From positions 568,001 to 632,000 of the forward strand of contig JAFEMH010000750.1 of NCBI GenBank assembly GCA_022495995.1: DNA of 64,000 nucleotides. Direction: 5' to 3'. Positions within the stretch are counted from its first letter, which is position 1, and each line of letters begins with the position of its first letter. Under the pieces are notes generated by a model that did not search any database, was not told the DNA's origin, and was given only the letters and a program-made list of their open reading frames with translations. Position numbers and translations under genes: made by a program. Origin of the DNA: Adenophora triphylla var. japonica. Taxonomy: Eukaryota > Streptophyta > Magnoliopsida > Asterales > Campanulaceae. This document shows, piece by piece, positions 22,331-32,965 of the stretch.

Positions 22331-22620
22331 TAGTTTAAAGTTTAAAATTGTATTGTGAATGCTTTAGATTATTAGAACTTTAAAGTTTTATATGTATTGT
22401 GAATGCTTTAGATTATTAGAACTTTAAAGTTTCATATGTATTGTGAATGCTTTAGATTATTTTTAATATCCGTCGTTTTATATATATTGTGAATGCTTTA
22501 GATTATTAGAACTTTAAAGTTTTATATGTATTGTGAATGCTTTATATTATTAATAGTTTAAAGTTTTATATGTATTGTGAATGCTTTAGATTATTAGAAC
22601 TTTAAAGTTTTAGATGTATT
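22330..22620 (+). repeat. minisatellite, period about 45-60 bp
   Basis: About six units built on TATGTATTGTGAATGCTTTA, GATTATTAGAAC and TTTAAAGTTT. It sits just after the TNP2 gene and before the second gene, where it could hold polyadenylation signals. Confidence 0.85.
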
Positions 22621-22680
22621 GTGAATATATTGTTTCCTATTGTTAAAGTTGTATATTTTAATATTTTTACTGTAATACAT

Positions 22681-24500
22681 ATGAGTTCTAGTAGAAAGGG
22701 CAAGGGTAAGAGGACCAAGCCCATTTACACTTTGATTCTTGGGACGCAACCGTCCCGATCCGGTAGCGATGGTGTTGACCCCTCACACGCAGTACTAGCT
22801 CCACCTCTGGGGCCGGTACTCAGACTACCGTCGATTCCGAGGCGAGGATATATGTGCGGATCTCATCAGGTTATGACAAGTAAGTAACTCTTCATTAATT
22901 TGATATAAGTTGGTTCCTTTTTGCTTTATATATAATTCATTATTTAAGTTAAAATGTTATTGTATAAATATACTTGGCGAGGTTTGTAGGTGGATACCCC
23001 ACCACTGGCACTAAGATCGGGCAATGCGGCGGTCTCGGAAAATGACCGAGTTTTGGCCCAACTGGAAAAAATTGCCACGAGAGGCGTAAGGAGGATGCGT
23101 GGGATGAGTTTAAGGTAATGTGTTAATGGTTTTTATTTAAAACTTAAATGTTAGTTTGTTATTAAAATGTTATAATTAATAATGATTATACTCTTTTAGT
23201 TTTGTAATGTTATCATTATATGTTGTAGGCTAAATATTATTGGGATCCGGACATCGCCGAGGCGACGGCTAGATTTGTTTTCTTTGAGCAGGCTCACAAG
23301 TCGTTTAAGGATTTTATTTGTAACATATTTATCTATCCTTAATTAGTTTAATTAACAATGATTATACTCTTTTAATTTTATAATGTCATCATTATATGTT
23401 TACAAGATATTCATCTTTTTTATAGGTACCACGAAGAAAAATTATTATCTTTGCTCGGCTCGCGGCGGGACAACAGCCCTTGTGTCCTACTTTTATGACC
23501 AATGAGGTGTTTGGTCAATTTTGCGAATATTGGGGTCGCCCGCGGCGAAGGCATCCGAACAGGCCAAGGCCAATAGAGCAGTGCTCCTCGGGTCGGCGGC
23601 GTTGCATACCGGGGACGCTCACGGTCGCCGAGCATCACGACCGCATGGTATGTATGTTAATTTAAATGTAGTAGTGTATGGATGCTTTTAAATAGGTTTA
23701 TGTACGTATGTTAGCCGGGAGCCAATGTTGATGCTATGAAATCCATAGTTTTAGTGTAAATGTAGTGTATGCATGCTTTTAAATCGGTTTAAATGTTGCA
23801 TTTATATATACAATTTCAAAGTAATAATCTCGCTTATTTTATTTATAGGAAAGGGAGTATGGTCCGAATATCACTTTTGTGGATGTTTACGCTAGCACCC
23901 ATATTCGGAATTCTACAGCGCCCGATCAACCTCCGCAATGGGTTGACGATCGATCTGCTACTGCCTTTGTAAGTAAACTACCATTAAATGACTTGATTTT
24001 GAATATGTAAATTTATTTATGTACCTTACATTGTGTATATGATTATAATTGTTTGTTTTATTTTTCAGCCTGCCTCTCAAGCCGCCGTTGTTCCCGAAGG
24101 AACGCCTCCCGGCGAGCCCGTCCCCTTCGTGCTGATGTTTGGCAGAGGTCACCTCTCGGGGACATCCAAGGAGAGGAGCCCGAGTGTTAGGGATGGGGGA
24201 TTACGGGCGGCAATGCCCGTCGACGTCGACCGGCCGTCGGCGAAATGTAGCCCAGCCCACGTTTCATGATCCGAGGGTCGACACTCTGGAGGCTGCGTTG
24301 GAGGAGGAGAAACGCGAGCGGGCAAAGCTTGCGGATGCTTTGCAGTTCGTACGCAGATGCAGGAGGAGAACGATCGACGTCATGCGAGAGATTCGAGACG
24401 CATGCGTAGACTCAAAGACAATTGGCGCCGTTGATGGCTCATCTCGGCCAGGACTCCAGGGTAATTTCCCGCCTCCCGAGGTTGATTGCGGACATTTTTA
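22681..24500 (+). pseudogene. second CACTA gene, plant En/Spm-type transposase protein (PF03004-like), multi-exon
   Basis: Exon 1 starts MSSSRKGKGKRTKPIYT. Further exons are inferred from splice signals at about 22991-23114, 23229-23319, 23427-23646, 23850-23968 and 24070-24500. Readable blocks are YYWDPDIAEATARFVFFE, FMTNEVFGQFCEYW followed by ASEQAKANRAVLLGSA in another frame, and NITFVDVYASTHIRN. This order matches the Ptta/En/Spm plant transposase family. The last exon encodes a coiled coil (VDTLEAALEEEKRERAKLAD). By analogy with TNPA it may bind the subterminal repeats; that is inference. At least two frame breaks are visible. Confidence 0.75.
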
Positions 24501-24824
24501 GACATTTTTAGACATTTTTGTATTAATTTATACTTGTTTGTAAACATTTGAGACATTTGATACCCGCGGAGCCCCTCCCCGCCTCTCCCCCGCTCCACCC
24601 CTCTCCCCCTCCCTCCCCCTCCCTCCTCCCCCTCCCCTCCCCTCCCCCTCTCCCTCTCCCCTCCCCTCCCGAATTGGTACGGTGGTATTTAGTTTTTATT
24701 TGGTACGCCGATATTTGAATTTTAGTTTTTATAGTTTTAGTTTTATAAATTGAAATGTTATATCGGTGTACAAAAAATTTTGGTTTATTGATATTTTAAA
24801 TTATTTTTTAAATTTATTTCAGAA
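24501..24824. repeat. pyrimidine-rich low-complexity tract and AT-rich spacer
   Basis: A run of CCCCTCCC variants from about 24560 to 24670, then AT-rich DNA up to the 3' subterminal repeats. No gene. Confidence 0.75.
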
Positions 24825-25382
24825 TCGGCGACGGAATTTTCCGTTCTCACGAAATTAATCTTTGAAATTAAAATTAATTAAATAAATTAATTTCAATGAC
24901 GGAATTTCCGCCGCTATAATCATTTAATTTTTATTTAATTTTTAATTTCAATGAAATTTCCGTCGCCGTAATAAAATTTAAATTAAAATTAAATAATTTC
25001 AATGACGGTAAATTCCGCCGCCGAAATAATTTAATTTTAATTTAAATTTTATTACAAATGACGGAAATTTCCGCCGCCGAAATTAATTTAATTAAATTAA
25101 TTTTTATTACAATGACGGAAATTTCCGCCGAAATGAAAATTTAATTAAATTAAATTAATATAGCAATGAATTTTCCGTCGAAACCATTAATTCACCGCGG
25201 AATAAATTTCCGTCGGTAAAAGAAAAAAATAGCGGCGGAAATTGACCCGTCGGAGCACCGCGACGAGCCGGGTAATGCGCGGACCACCGACGGAATTTTT
25301 CCGTCGGTGATTTATTTTAGCGACGGAAATATAATTTTAGCGGCGGAAATTTCCGTCGCTAAATGACCTTTTTCTGGTAGTG
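24825..25382 (+). repeat. CACTA 3' subterminal repeats and terminal inverted repeat
   Basis: The same GACGGAA / TTCCGTCG motif family as at the left end, about 12-15 units separated by AATTTAATT-like spacers, ending in the inverted terminus. The CpG-rich units stand out sharply against the AT-rich background. Confidence 0.85.
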
Positions 25383-25385
25383 TCT
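25383..25385 (+). repeat. target site duplication of CACTA, right copy (TCT)
   Basis: TCT directly follows GGTAGTG. The surrounding reading frame of the gypsy antisense ORF is continuous when one copy is removed, which confirms the boundary. Confidence 0.85.
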
Positions 25386-25420
25386 TGTGCCCGCTTCTCA
25401 TTAACTTGATTAAGGTCCAT
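25383..25420 (-). pseudogene. gypsy antisense ORF, first 12 codons, severed by CACTA
   Basis: On the minus strand an ATG at 25420 begins MDLNQVNEKRAQ and runs into the CACTA right end. The frame continues at 7770 on the other side, counting the TCT duplication once. An in-frame TGA lies roughly 100 bases upstream and there is no other ATG between, which supports this start. Confidence 0.65.
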
Positions 25421-25967
25421 CAGTTTACACTTCTCCCAGTCAACTATCTCGTCGGGGACACGAATCGCTCTCCTCACTAGTTCTACGGCGTTCAAGGCCG
25501 AATCTCTCTCGCGGGGAAACCTTCACAAAACCCCCATCACAAAATTTCTCATCCTACTTGGTATTTATAGGGTCTACCTATACGGGTTAACCCGTTTAAC
25601 CCGTATTAATTAGCCCCCAAACTGATCCTCGAACCACGAACCATCTCCAAACGTTTGAAAATTCAAAAAATTCCCCAGTTAGCAATTATGGCACCCCTTG
25701 GATAACTGACACGTACCCTCCGTACCTGTCACGCGCTGTCTTTTCATATGCCAAGGGGCCCACTTGCTAACTGGGAGGCAGAGCATGCAAGGGGCCACGT
25801 GTCTCCCATCTGTGCCTCCCGAACGTGCCTATAAGCACAGGAGGCGGAGCAACAACCAACGAAAAACGCCAACACTGGTGCCCGCTCAAGGGGCGATCTG
25901 AATGAACCGAGCTTCTAGTAGCTCCTCGCTCAGACCATAAATAATCACACTTGGATCTAGGGGCCAC
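25421..25967. promoter_or_regulatory. leader of antisense ORF / end of gypsy internal region
   Basis: No coding sequence beyond the antisense start. On the minus strand it probably holds the promoter and leader of the antisense ORF. A TATTTATAGGG stretch near 25560 and several AT-rich blocks are present, but no site can be fixed. The purine-rich CTAGGGGCCAC just before 25968 could be the polypurine tract of the LTR. Confidence 0.4.
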
Positions 25968-26812
25968 TGATGCAGGACCGGGCCCACGCTCGATCTGGTC
26001 CAAGGAACCAGTGGCGTGGCACTCCCTAGACCGCCGGAGTCAAGACCGCGGACAGATAGACCCTTGAGGTCAAGACCGTGCTCCTCTCCGCATCATCCTA
26101 TCCCAGACCGGAGGGATCCTGACCGCTGGATTGGTGCCCGTAGGAGGTATGACCGCTCCATCCGTGCCCGCGTCAAACACCTTTGACCGCGCCCAAGATA
26201 TTGACCGCGGGCTCATACCTGCCTCCCAGTTACCTCACCTGCCTCCCGGTTAAGGGCAAACCTTACTGAGCACGTTAGCTTACTGGCTCTGACATGCAAG
26301 TGGCTGGCTCACTCCCATCGCATTCAATGCGGCTCAGTCAGGCGCCTACAATGGCATTAAATGTGCCGCGCCGAATACACGGCTCCTGTCCACATCAGCG
26401 ACATCCCTTCTGACAGAGGATCCTCCTTCCCTGACAGACCCAATTAGATGCGGACACATGTATGCGGTCAAATACCAAAGTGCCCCTTAGGGCTGACCTC
26501 ATGGCTTACGTCAGCGAGCAGCTCCCCATTGCCTATAAATAGAAGACCATGTCCCCTTGGACAAGGTAAGTTCCAAATATATTGAGTAAGTCATATTATT
26601 CTCAAACCCTAAACACTTACACACACTCAAGGTATTTCAAGCCTTCTTTACTCAGTATTCTTACTCTCACACCCGAGGGCCTGAGTTGGATTAACATAAA
26701 ACTTTGACCTTAATGGTGCTTCATTTGTGTTGTGTTCTAGGTACATCAAACCACCAAAAATATCCTGTCAGATATCCTTGAACCGCTTCTGACCCTGAAA
26801 AGCTTGGCATCA
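25968..26812 (+). repeat. gypsy 3' LTR
   Basis: It starts TGATGC and ends GCATCA, a 6-bp inverted terminal repeat of the TG..CA type, after a G-rich tract. A TATA box (TATAAATA, 26534-26541) lies in the last third, followed by a plausible transcript start and poly(A) region. With no second LTR in the window the boundaries cannot be checked. An end at 26815 is also possible. Confidence 0.6.
26534..26541 (+). promoter_or_regulatory. TATA box of gypsy LTR promoter
   Basis: TATAAATA in a GC-richer context, about 280 bp before the LTR end, in the usual U3 position. Confidence 0.55.
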
Positions 26813-26815
26813 TCA

Positions 26816-28371
26816 GGAAAATATTTTCTGGAAAACATTTTTCGGTGTTTGTTAAGCACTGAAAAAAAAAATGTTTTCCGAACAATATTTTTCCCACTTT
26901 TATAAGTAAAATGATTTACGAATTTTTTCTAAGAAAAACATTTTTCGAAAAATGGCAACACTCTCACGTACACGCACACCTAACTTTCATACACCCCCAG
27001 GTTACCCACCCATGCCCCTCCACCCCCTACCCCGCCCACCTCCCCCCACCCATAAGGTCAAAAAAAAAATTAATCATTTTAAATTTATTTTAACAACTCC
27101 CCACCCCACTCCACTCCACTCACCAGCACCACCCCCACCCTTTTCCCATCTTCCCCCCCCCCCCTCCATCGGGTCAAATTTTTTTTAATCATTTTAAATT
27201 TATTTTTAACAACTCCACACTCCTCTCACCAGCACCCCCTCCCCCCGTCGGGTAATTTTTTTTTAACATTTTAAATGATTATATTTTTTCTGGCCCAACC
27301 GTGGGGGGGGGGGGCAGGGGCAGGGTGGTGCTGGTGAGTGGAGTGGGGAATTGTTAAAAATAAATTTAAAATGATTAATTTATTTACCCAATCGGGGGGG
27401 GGGGGGTTAGGGTGGTAGGGGGCTGGTGTGTGGAGTGGAGGGGGAGGGGAGTTGTTAAAAATAAAATTAAAATGATTTTTTTTTACTCGACGGAGGGGTG
27501 GGGGGTGGGAGGGGCAGGGGGTGGTGAGTGAATTGGGGGAGGAAAATAATTTTTAAATGATTTTTTTTGACTAAACGGGGTGGGTGGGTGGGGGGTAGGG
27601 TGGCAGGGGTGGTGAGCGAAGTGGGGGAGGAGTTGTTAAAAATAAATTTAAAATGATTAATTTATTTTTTTACTCGAGGGGAGTTGGCGGGGTGGTGATG
27701 GGGATGGGGGATGGGTGGTTGATGTGGGGTGGGGTAACGTGGGGGTGTATGAAAAGTTAGGTGTGTGTGTGTGTGTGTATGTTAGAGTGTTGCCTTTTTT
27801 TGAAAAATGTTTTATATGAAAAATCCGTAAATAATTTTACTTAGAGTGGGGGCAGGGGTGGTGCTGGTGAGTGAAGTGGGGTGGGAAATTGTTAAAAATA
27901 AATTTAAAATGATTAATTTTTTTACCCAACGGGAGGTAGGGGTGGGGGCAGGGGTGAGTGGATTGGGGGAGGAGTTGTTAAAAATAAATTTAAAATGCTT
28001 AATTTTTTTTTACTCGACCGGGGGGGGTTGGCAGGGGGAGGAGTTGTTAAAATTAAATTTAAAATAAGTAATTTTTTTTACTCGATGGGGGAGGTGTTGG
28101 GGTGTGGAGGTGGGGGGGTGGTGATGGGGATGGGGAGGGGTGGTAGATGTGGGGTAGGTGTTGTGTAGGATGGGGGTGGTGGTGGTGATTGAGTGGGTAA
28201 ATTTGTAGTCAACTCAATCAAATATTTTCTGGATAACATTTTTCGAAAAATATTTTTCTTATTAAACAGTAAAAACATGTTTATCTCATTTTTCGTAAAA
28301 TATTTTTATTTTTCGAAAAATATTTTGCAAAATATTATTTTTCAAAAGATGTTTTATACTAAACAAACTGA
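26816..28371. repeat. fold-back region with G-rich/C-rich minisatellite arms
   Basis: 26880-27300 and 27300-27840 are largely reverse complements. AAAAATGGCAACACTCTCAC and CACACCTAACTTTCATACAC on the left answer GTGTATGAAAAGTTAGGTGT and GTTAGAGTGTTGCC on the right. Inside are units of about 100 bases, each an AT-rich half (GTTGTTAAAAATAAATTTAA) and a G-rich half. A further 27840-28200 repeats the G-strand units. Both outer ends carry AAATATTTTCTGGA-type sequence, suggesting a large non-autonomous fold-back element. There is no coding content, and the short ORFs here follow the repeats. Confidence 0.75.
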
Positions 28372-28890
28372 CCTAATATTATGTTCGGAAAAATGGACCT
28401 ACTGTCTTTAGAGTCCATTTTGGGGGAAACTTGTTTCTCCATAAGTTATAAAAAGTCCACTTTCTAATTTTGAGTTTCGAGCGTAAAACATTGAGTTTCG
28501 AGCTTAAAACACTGAGTTTAGGCGTTAAAATACCTAGAAGTTAAAACATCGAGTTTAGGCGTTAAAACACCAAGTTAAGGTTAGTAACTAAAACATCGAG
28601 TTTATGTCTTAAAACACTGAGTTTTTGCCTTGAATTTTTTAAAAACAAGACTTTTTATAAGTTTGGGGGAAACCGAGTTCCCCCAAAATTTTCTGCTGTC
28701 TTTATAACATGTATCAATCACAAACAAATTAATAATTTAATCTTCAAAATATGAAAAACGTTTTGGTCCAGGATACCTCTATTATTGTAGTTATAATTGT
28801 TGTTGTTATCGAATACTCCATTTGCATTTATTATGACATTTTGCGGTACGTACATGGACATTTATCTCTATTAAGAGCACTGCATTTTCG
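28372..28890 (+). repeat. dispersed repeat, copy 1 (interrupted by a MITE)
   Basis: Apart from the 285-base insertion at 28411-28695 and its duplication, this matches 55838-56050 over about 210 bases with few changes (for example ATCAATCACAAACAAATTAA and CGGTACGTACATGGACATTT). The family is unknown. Confidence 0.85.
28411..28695 (+). mobile_element. Mutator-like MITE, 285 bp, 9-bp target duplication
   Basis: It is flanked by CTGTCTTTA at 28402-28410 and 28696-28704. The uninterrupted site is present at 55867-55875 in the second copy of the dispersed repeat. The ends are imperfect inverted repeats sharing ATTTTGGGGGAA, with a second inverted segment ACTTATAAAAAGTC / AGTTATAAAAAGTC inside. The middle is a tandem array of about 20-bp units around GAGTTTAGGCGTTAAAACA. 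A 9-bp duplication points to the Mutator superfamily. No coding capacity. Confidence 0.85.
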
Positions 28891-29097
28891 GTTATTCAAT
28901 CTTTCTTTCTTTGTTTTGTTTTATTGTTTTTTTTTATTTATTTTTTTTTAAGAGTGATTGAGAAGTTTTAAAAAGTATCATTTCAAAAAGTTCATTCACA
29001 TGTTATATTATTTCTATAACTGCATGCAGCATTATATTCACATATCAGTGACTATAATACTGAATGCAATATTTTTATAATACTGCATTATAACTAA
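28891..29097. other. AT-rich spacer
   Basis: No gene or clear repeat. Confidence 0.4.
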
Positions 29098-29099
29098 TA

Positions 29100-29383
29100 C
29101 TCCCTCCGTCCCGCTAATATTAGCACACTTTCCTTTTTGGGCGTCCCGCTAATATCCGCACACTTCCAAAAAGGAAACTTTATATTAATAAAATATTCAC
29201 CCAACCCCACTCATTCTCTCTCCTACATTATTTTAATACTCACAACACCATTATAATTTATTACACCCTCCACTCATTCTCTCTCCACTCATTTTTTTAC
29301 ACTCACAACATTTTATTAAAATATCATATTCCTTAATTCCCGCGCAAATAGTGTTTGTGCTAATATTAGCGGGACGGAGGGAG
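29100..29383 (+). mobile_element. Stowaway (Tc1/mariner) MITE 1
   Basis: The ends CTCCCTCCGTCCCGCTAATA and its inverse are nearly perfect over 28 bases. Flanking TA dinucleotides lie at 29098-29099 and 29384-29385. Confidence 0.95.
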
Positions 29384-29543
29384 TACATAATAACTTTCAA
29401 ATTATTGTGATTTATGAAGAAACTTGAGAAAAAATGATTAAATAAACTTTCGAGTTGATTTTTCTCTACTTTTTTTTTTTACATTTTTTTAATAATACAT
29501 AGATAACATAAAAAAATAGAAATCGCTCTCTACGTTTTTCTTA

Positions 29544-30072
29544 GACTATCCCCATGGGTGACTCTCATTGTTGGGTCACCATGGGTCAACACAAAAAAAA
29601 AAAAAAAGTCACTAAAATTTCATGACCTGGGCGGCCAGCCAACCCAGATTGGCCCAAGTTGGGTCACCAAATTGTGGACACATGTCATCCAATGATTGGG
29701 TGACATGTATTTATATAAATATATATTTAAAACTAATATATTTTATATAATTATATAAAATAAAAAAATCAAAAAATATATCAAAATTCATATTTTTTTT
29801 ATATTGTATGGGTAATTATTTTTAATAATTGTACGGATAATTTTAGAAATATTATTACTAATACATTATTTAAAAAAATAAAATGATAAGTATTTTAGGT
29901 TACGTTGAAGTAAAGAAAAATAAATGTTTTATTAAAATGTTGGGTTGGGTTGGGTCACTGATGGGAGTATAAATTATATAAGATTGAGTGCGGTGTATAT
30001 AGAATTGAGAAAAATCAATATTTTATTTGAGGTTGGATTGGATTTGGGTCACTACTAATAATGAAAATAGTC
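29544..30072 (+). mobile_element. Tourist-like (PIF/Harbinger) MITE
   Basis: It is flanked by TTA at 29541-29543 and 30073-30075. The ends GACTATCCCCATGGGTGAC and the inverse of GGGTCACTA..GAAAATAGTC are imperfect inverted repeats. At 529 bp it is longish for Tourist. No ORF. Confidence 0.7.
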
Positions 30073-30126
30073 TTAGAGCAACTCAAATAATGAATATAAA
30101 AATCAAATTTTGATTCCAATAAAATA

Positions 30127-30500
30127 CTCTCTCTGTCCCACTTTAAGGTTTTATGGGTGGGTTTACACGCTTTTTAAGAATTTTTTTTTTAAATGGGTAG
30201 AAAATTTGAGGAGAGAGAATGTAAAAGTTAAATGTGTGGTAGGGAATAAGAGAGAAAATGTAAAAGTTAAAAATATTTAATAGGAGACAGAATGAGTGGG
30301 AGGAATAATAACTTAATGATTGATTTTTTTATAAATATATTATTTTTATAAGGGTATAATGAATGATTTTTTTGTAAATATATGAAGATAATAAGGATAT
30401 AAATATATGAAAAATTTTCCATTTAAAAATAAGAAAGAAAACTTTGAAATAAAATGACCCAAAAGAAATAAGTGAAACCTTGAAAGTGAGATGGAAGGAG
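30127..30500 (+). mobile_element. Stowaway-like MITE 2
   Basis: Ends CTCTCTCTGTCCCACTTTAA and the inverse of GTGAGATGGAAGGAG, with TA on both sides. More diverged than copy 1. Confidence 0.8.
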
Positions 30501-30526
30501 TACTAACTACTCCAATGGTCAAAATA

Positions 30527-30791
30527 CTCCCTCCGTCCCGGTCGACTTAGGATTTTTTGAAATGGCACGGGAATTAAGGAAAAGGTAAATGTTGTGAGTG
30601 TAATTTAAAAATAGGAGAGAGAATGAGTGGAGGGAATAGTAAATTATAATGGTGTTGTGAGTATTAAAATAATGTAGGAGAGAGAATGAGTGGAGAGAAT
30701 AGTGATTTAAAGTTTCTATTTTGGGCCGTCCTAAGTCGGATGAAACGCCTAAAATGGCAAAAAGTCCTAAATCGGCCGGGAACGGAGGGAG
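30527..30791 (+). mobile_element. Stowaway-like MITE 3
   Basis: Ends CTCCCTCCGTCCCGGTCGAC and the inverse of CCGGGAACGGAGGGAG, TA duplications at both ends. Inner pairing is TAGGATTTTTTGAAATGG against its complement near 30755. Confidence 0.9.
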
Positions 30792-30974
30792 TAAGTGATA
30801 TCAAATTTAGGTACGGTACTTTGTACACAGGGGCGTGTCCCAATCTCCAACATCAAATCAGAGGTTTCTTTTGCAATTAATACAAAACTTTCTATCAATT
30901 AACCAATAAGAGGATGCCATGACAAAATAAATTTACACCTTTCGTCCTAAATTGGATATGTTATTTTGTTTATA

Positions 30975-31302
30975 CTCCCTCCTCCTCCTTGATTTAACGT
31001 TTACGATTGATTTTGCGCCAAGTTTAAGAAAAATGTGTAAGTGATGAAAATATTGTGAGTATAAAAAATTAGATAAGAGAGAGAATAAATGGAAGAAATA
31101 GTAAGTTGATTGATATTGTGAGTATAAAAGTAAAATAAGAATGAGAATAACTGAAAAAAATAGTAAAAATTCTTTGTCACTTTAGCAATAAACAATAAAG
31201 TAAATAGGAACCTCAAACTAATTGAGATAACCAAAAAGGAAAAAGAAAAGTAGAAACATTAAATCGAAATCGAGACTGATTAAATCTAGTAGACGGAGGG
31301 AG
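30975..31302 (+). mobile_element. Stowaway-like MITE 4
   Basis: Ends CTCCCTCCTCCTCCTTGATT and the inverse of GTAGACGGAGGGAG, with TA duplications at both ends. Confidence 0.85.
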
Positions 31303-31304
31303 TA

Positions 31305-32429
31305 ATTCTTTTAATATACTGTACTTCTTTCATCCTATAAATTGAATATTTTTATCTAAATTAAATTTATAAACTATTTTATTTTTTACAATAATAAAGT
31401 TAAGAGTATATATATTTTTAATAGAAATAAATAATTTGAAAAAGAATAATAATTTGAAACTATTTATTACTTTATTTTTAAATAATTATTATTTATACTT
31501 AATAATTAAATTTAAATAACTTTCTATCAATCAACAAATAGAAGATGCTAATATATTTTACATAGGTATGCAATATTGGGCTATAAATTTTATTAATTTA
31601 TTTATTTTTAATAACTTACGTGTCAATGTTTGCGCGCTCCCATAATTCTACGATTATATTGATGAGAAATCTACTTTTAAATATTTTTTAGTAGATAGTA
31701 ATTTTATTTTGATTTATAATTTATTTAAGTTTTTATAAAATTATTCATAAAATTAATGCTTTAATTTTTTAAAAATAATCAGTTAAAATAATGATTATAT
31801 AGTTATTTATCATATTAAAATGTTAATAAAATTACTAACTATTAAAAATTAATTTGGTAAATTTTTTTTGGTATCTATGATTATATATGATTTTTGGATT
31901 ACCTTTGAAGCTGTTATTAGATATGCCAAAAACTTGTAAAAAATGCATTTTTTAAGCTTAACAAAAAACGTGTTTTTAGAACACGTCGACTCTTCCGCCT
32001 CGCTCGCGACGCCCAACTCTCGTTCATCCCCAATACATAGAGATATCGACACCTTAAACCTCACCAAAACCTACCGGAGAAATAGCTAATTTTCCTGTCC
32101 AATTTTCGAAATTCATCAAACAATAGAAAGTATCGAAATGCCAAAATTGGCGAACGAGCCTAACCAAATAGAAATTATCATAATAAATTAAATTACATTC
32201 CAGCAATTAATCGCTACAACTCGTAATATAAACACTTACCTTTATAATTACATTTCCGAAGCAGAGCCGTGATCAATTGCCGAGTCGAATCATCAGCTTC
32301 AACCAACAACACCCTCAATGCCATTTTCGGAAGCGGCGTTATCGCTAGGGAGGGGCCTAATTTAATTCCGCCTCAAACCCTAATTTTGACCTGTGATTTG
32401 GAACGGAGGTATGAGTTCGTTCGAGTGCC
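31305..32429. other. AT-rich intergenic sequence
   Basis: No supported gene. A GC-richer stretch at 31980-32060 and 32260-32420 has short ORFs without recognisable content. It may be the left flank of the following minisatellite element, because GTGTTTTTAGAACACG-like sequence recurs at 32990-33020. Confidence 0.4.
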
Positions 32430-32965
32430 AGTGCATTTTAATTCGAGTGCCAGTGCAATAGTTTTGGAATGCCAGTACAACTCGTCGTGCATAACAAATC
32501 AGATGGGAATTTGAGTGCCAGTGTATGTGTTTTTGAGTGCCAGTGTATGTGTTTTCAAATGCCAGTCCATGTGTTTTTGAATACCAGTGCTTGTGTTTTT
32601 GAAAGCCATAAAAAATGATTACCAGTGTTTTTGAGTGTCAGTGTATGTGTTTTTGAGTGTCAGTGCATGTGTTTTTGAATGCCAGTGCTTGTGTTTTTGA
32701 ATGCCAGTGCTTGTGTTTTTGAGAGCCAGCAAAAATGTTAGTGTAACAAAGTGCTAGTGTTAGTGTAACAGAGTGCCAGTGTGAAGAGTGCCAGTTCAAG
32801 TATATAAAAGTGCCCGTGTAAAAAGCGTCAGTGCCAGTTTAACAAAGTGCCAGTGCCATTTTACACTGGCACTTTGTTAAATTGGTACTGACACTTTTTT
32901 CACTGGCACTTTGTTACACATGCACTGGCACTTTGTCACACTGGCACTTTGTTTAACTGGCACTG
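32430..32965 (+). repeat. minisatellite of GTGCCAGTG units, inverted near its right end
   Basis: The first 400 bases repeat a unit of about 20 bases, GAGTGCCAGTGTATGTGTTT, with variants. From about 32865 the motif appears in reverse complement (CACTGGCACTTTGTTA), so the array can fold on itself. Confidence 0.85.

Larger units (their letters stand above)
7771..25382 (+). mobile_element. CACTA (En/Spm) DNA transposon, 17.6 kb, degenerate
   Basis: The ends are CACTACCAGAAA on the left and the inverted TTTCTGGTAGTG on the right, the diagnostic CACTA termini. They are flanked by a 3-bp direct duplication TCT (7768-7770 and 25383-25385). Both ends carry dense GC-rich subterminal repeats built from GCGACGGAA / TTCCGTCGC. 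Inside are a TNP2-type transposase gene with its associated domains and a second En/Spm-type gene, both on the + strand. Both are broken by frameshifts, so this copy is unlikely to move unaided. It also carries captured host fragments and telomere-like arrays, which explains its large size. Confidence 0.95.
1..26812 (+). mobile_element. Ty3/gypsy LTR retrotransposon, Tat/Retand-like, left end outside window
   Basis: The order of parts is reverse transcriptase, RNase H, a second (archaeal-type) RNase H and integrase, then a long spacer holding an ORF on the opposite strand, then a 3' LTR. A dual RNase H plus an antisense ORF between pol and the 3' LTR is, from knowledge of plant Ty3/gypsy families, typical of the Tat lineage (Retand-like). 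The 5' LTR and gag lie left of the window. A 17.6 kb CACTA transposon interrupts the antisense ORF. Without that insertion, about 9.2 kb of this element is visible. Stops and frameshifts in pol show that it is not autonomous now. The exact last base of the LTR is uncertain by a few bases. Confidence 0.85.
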
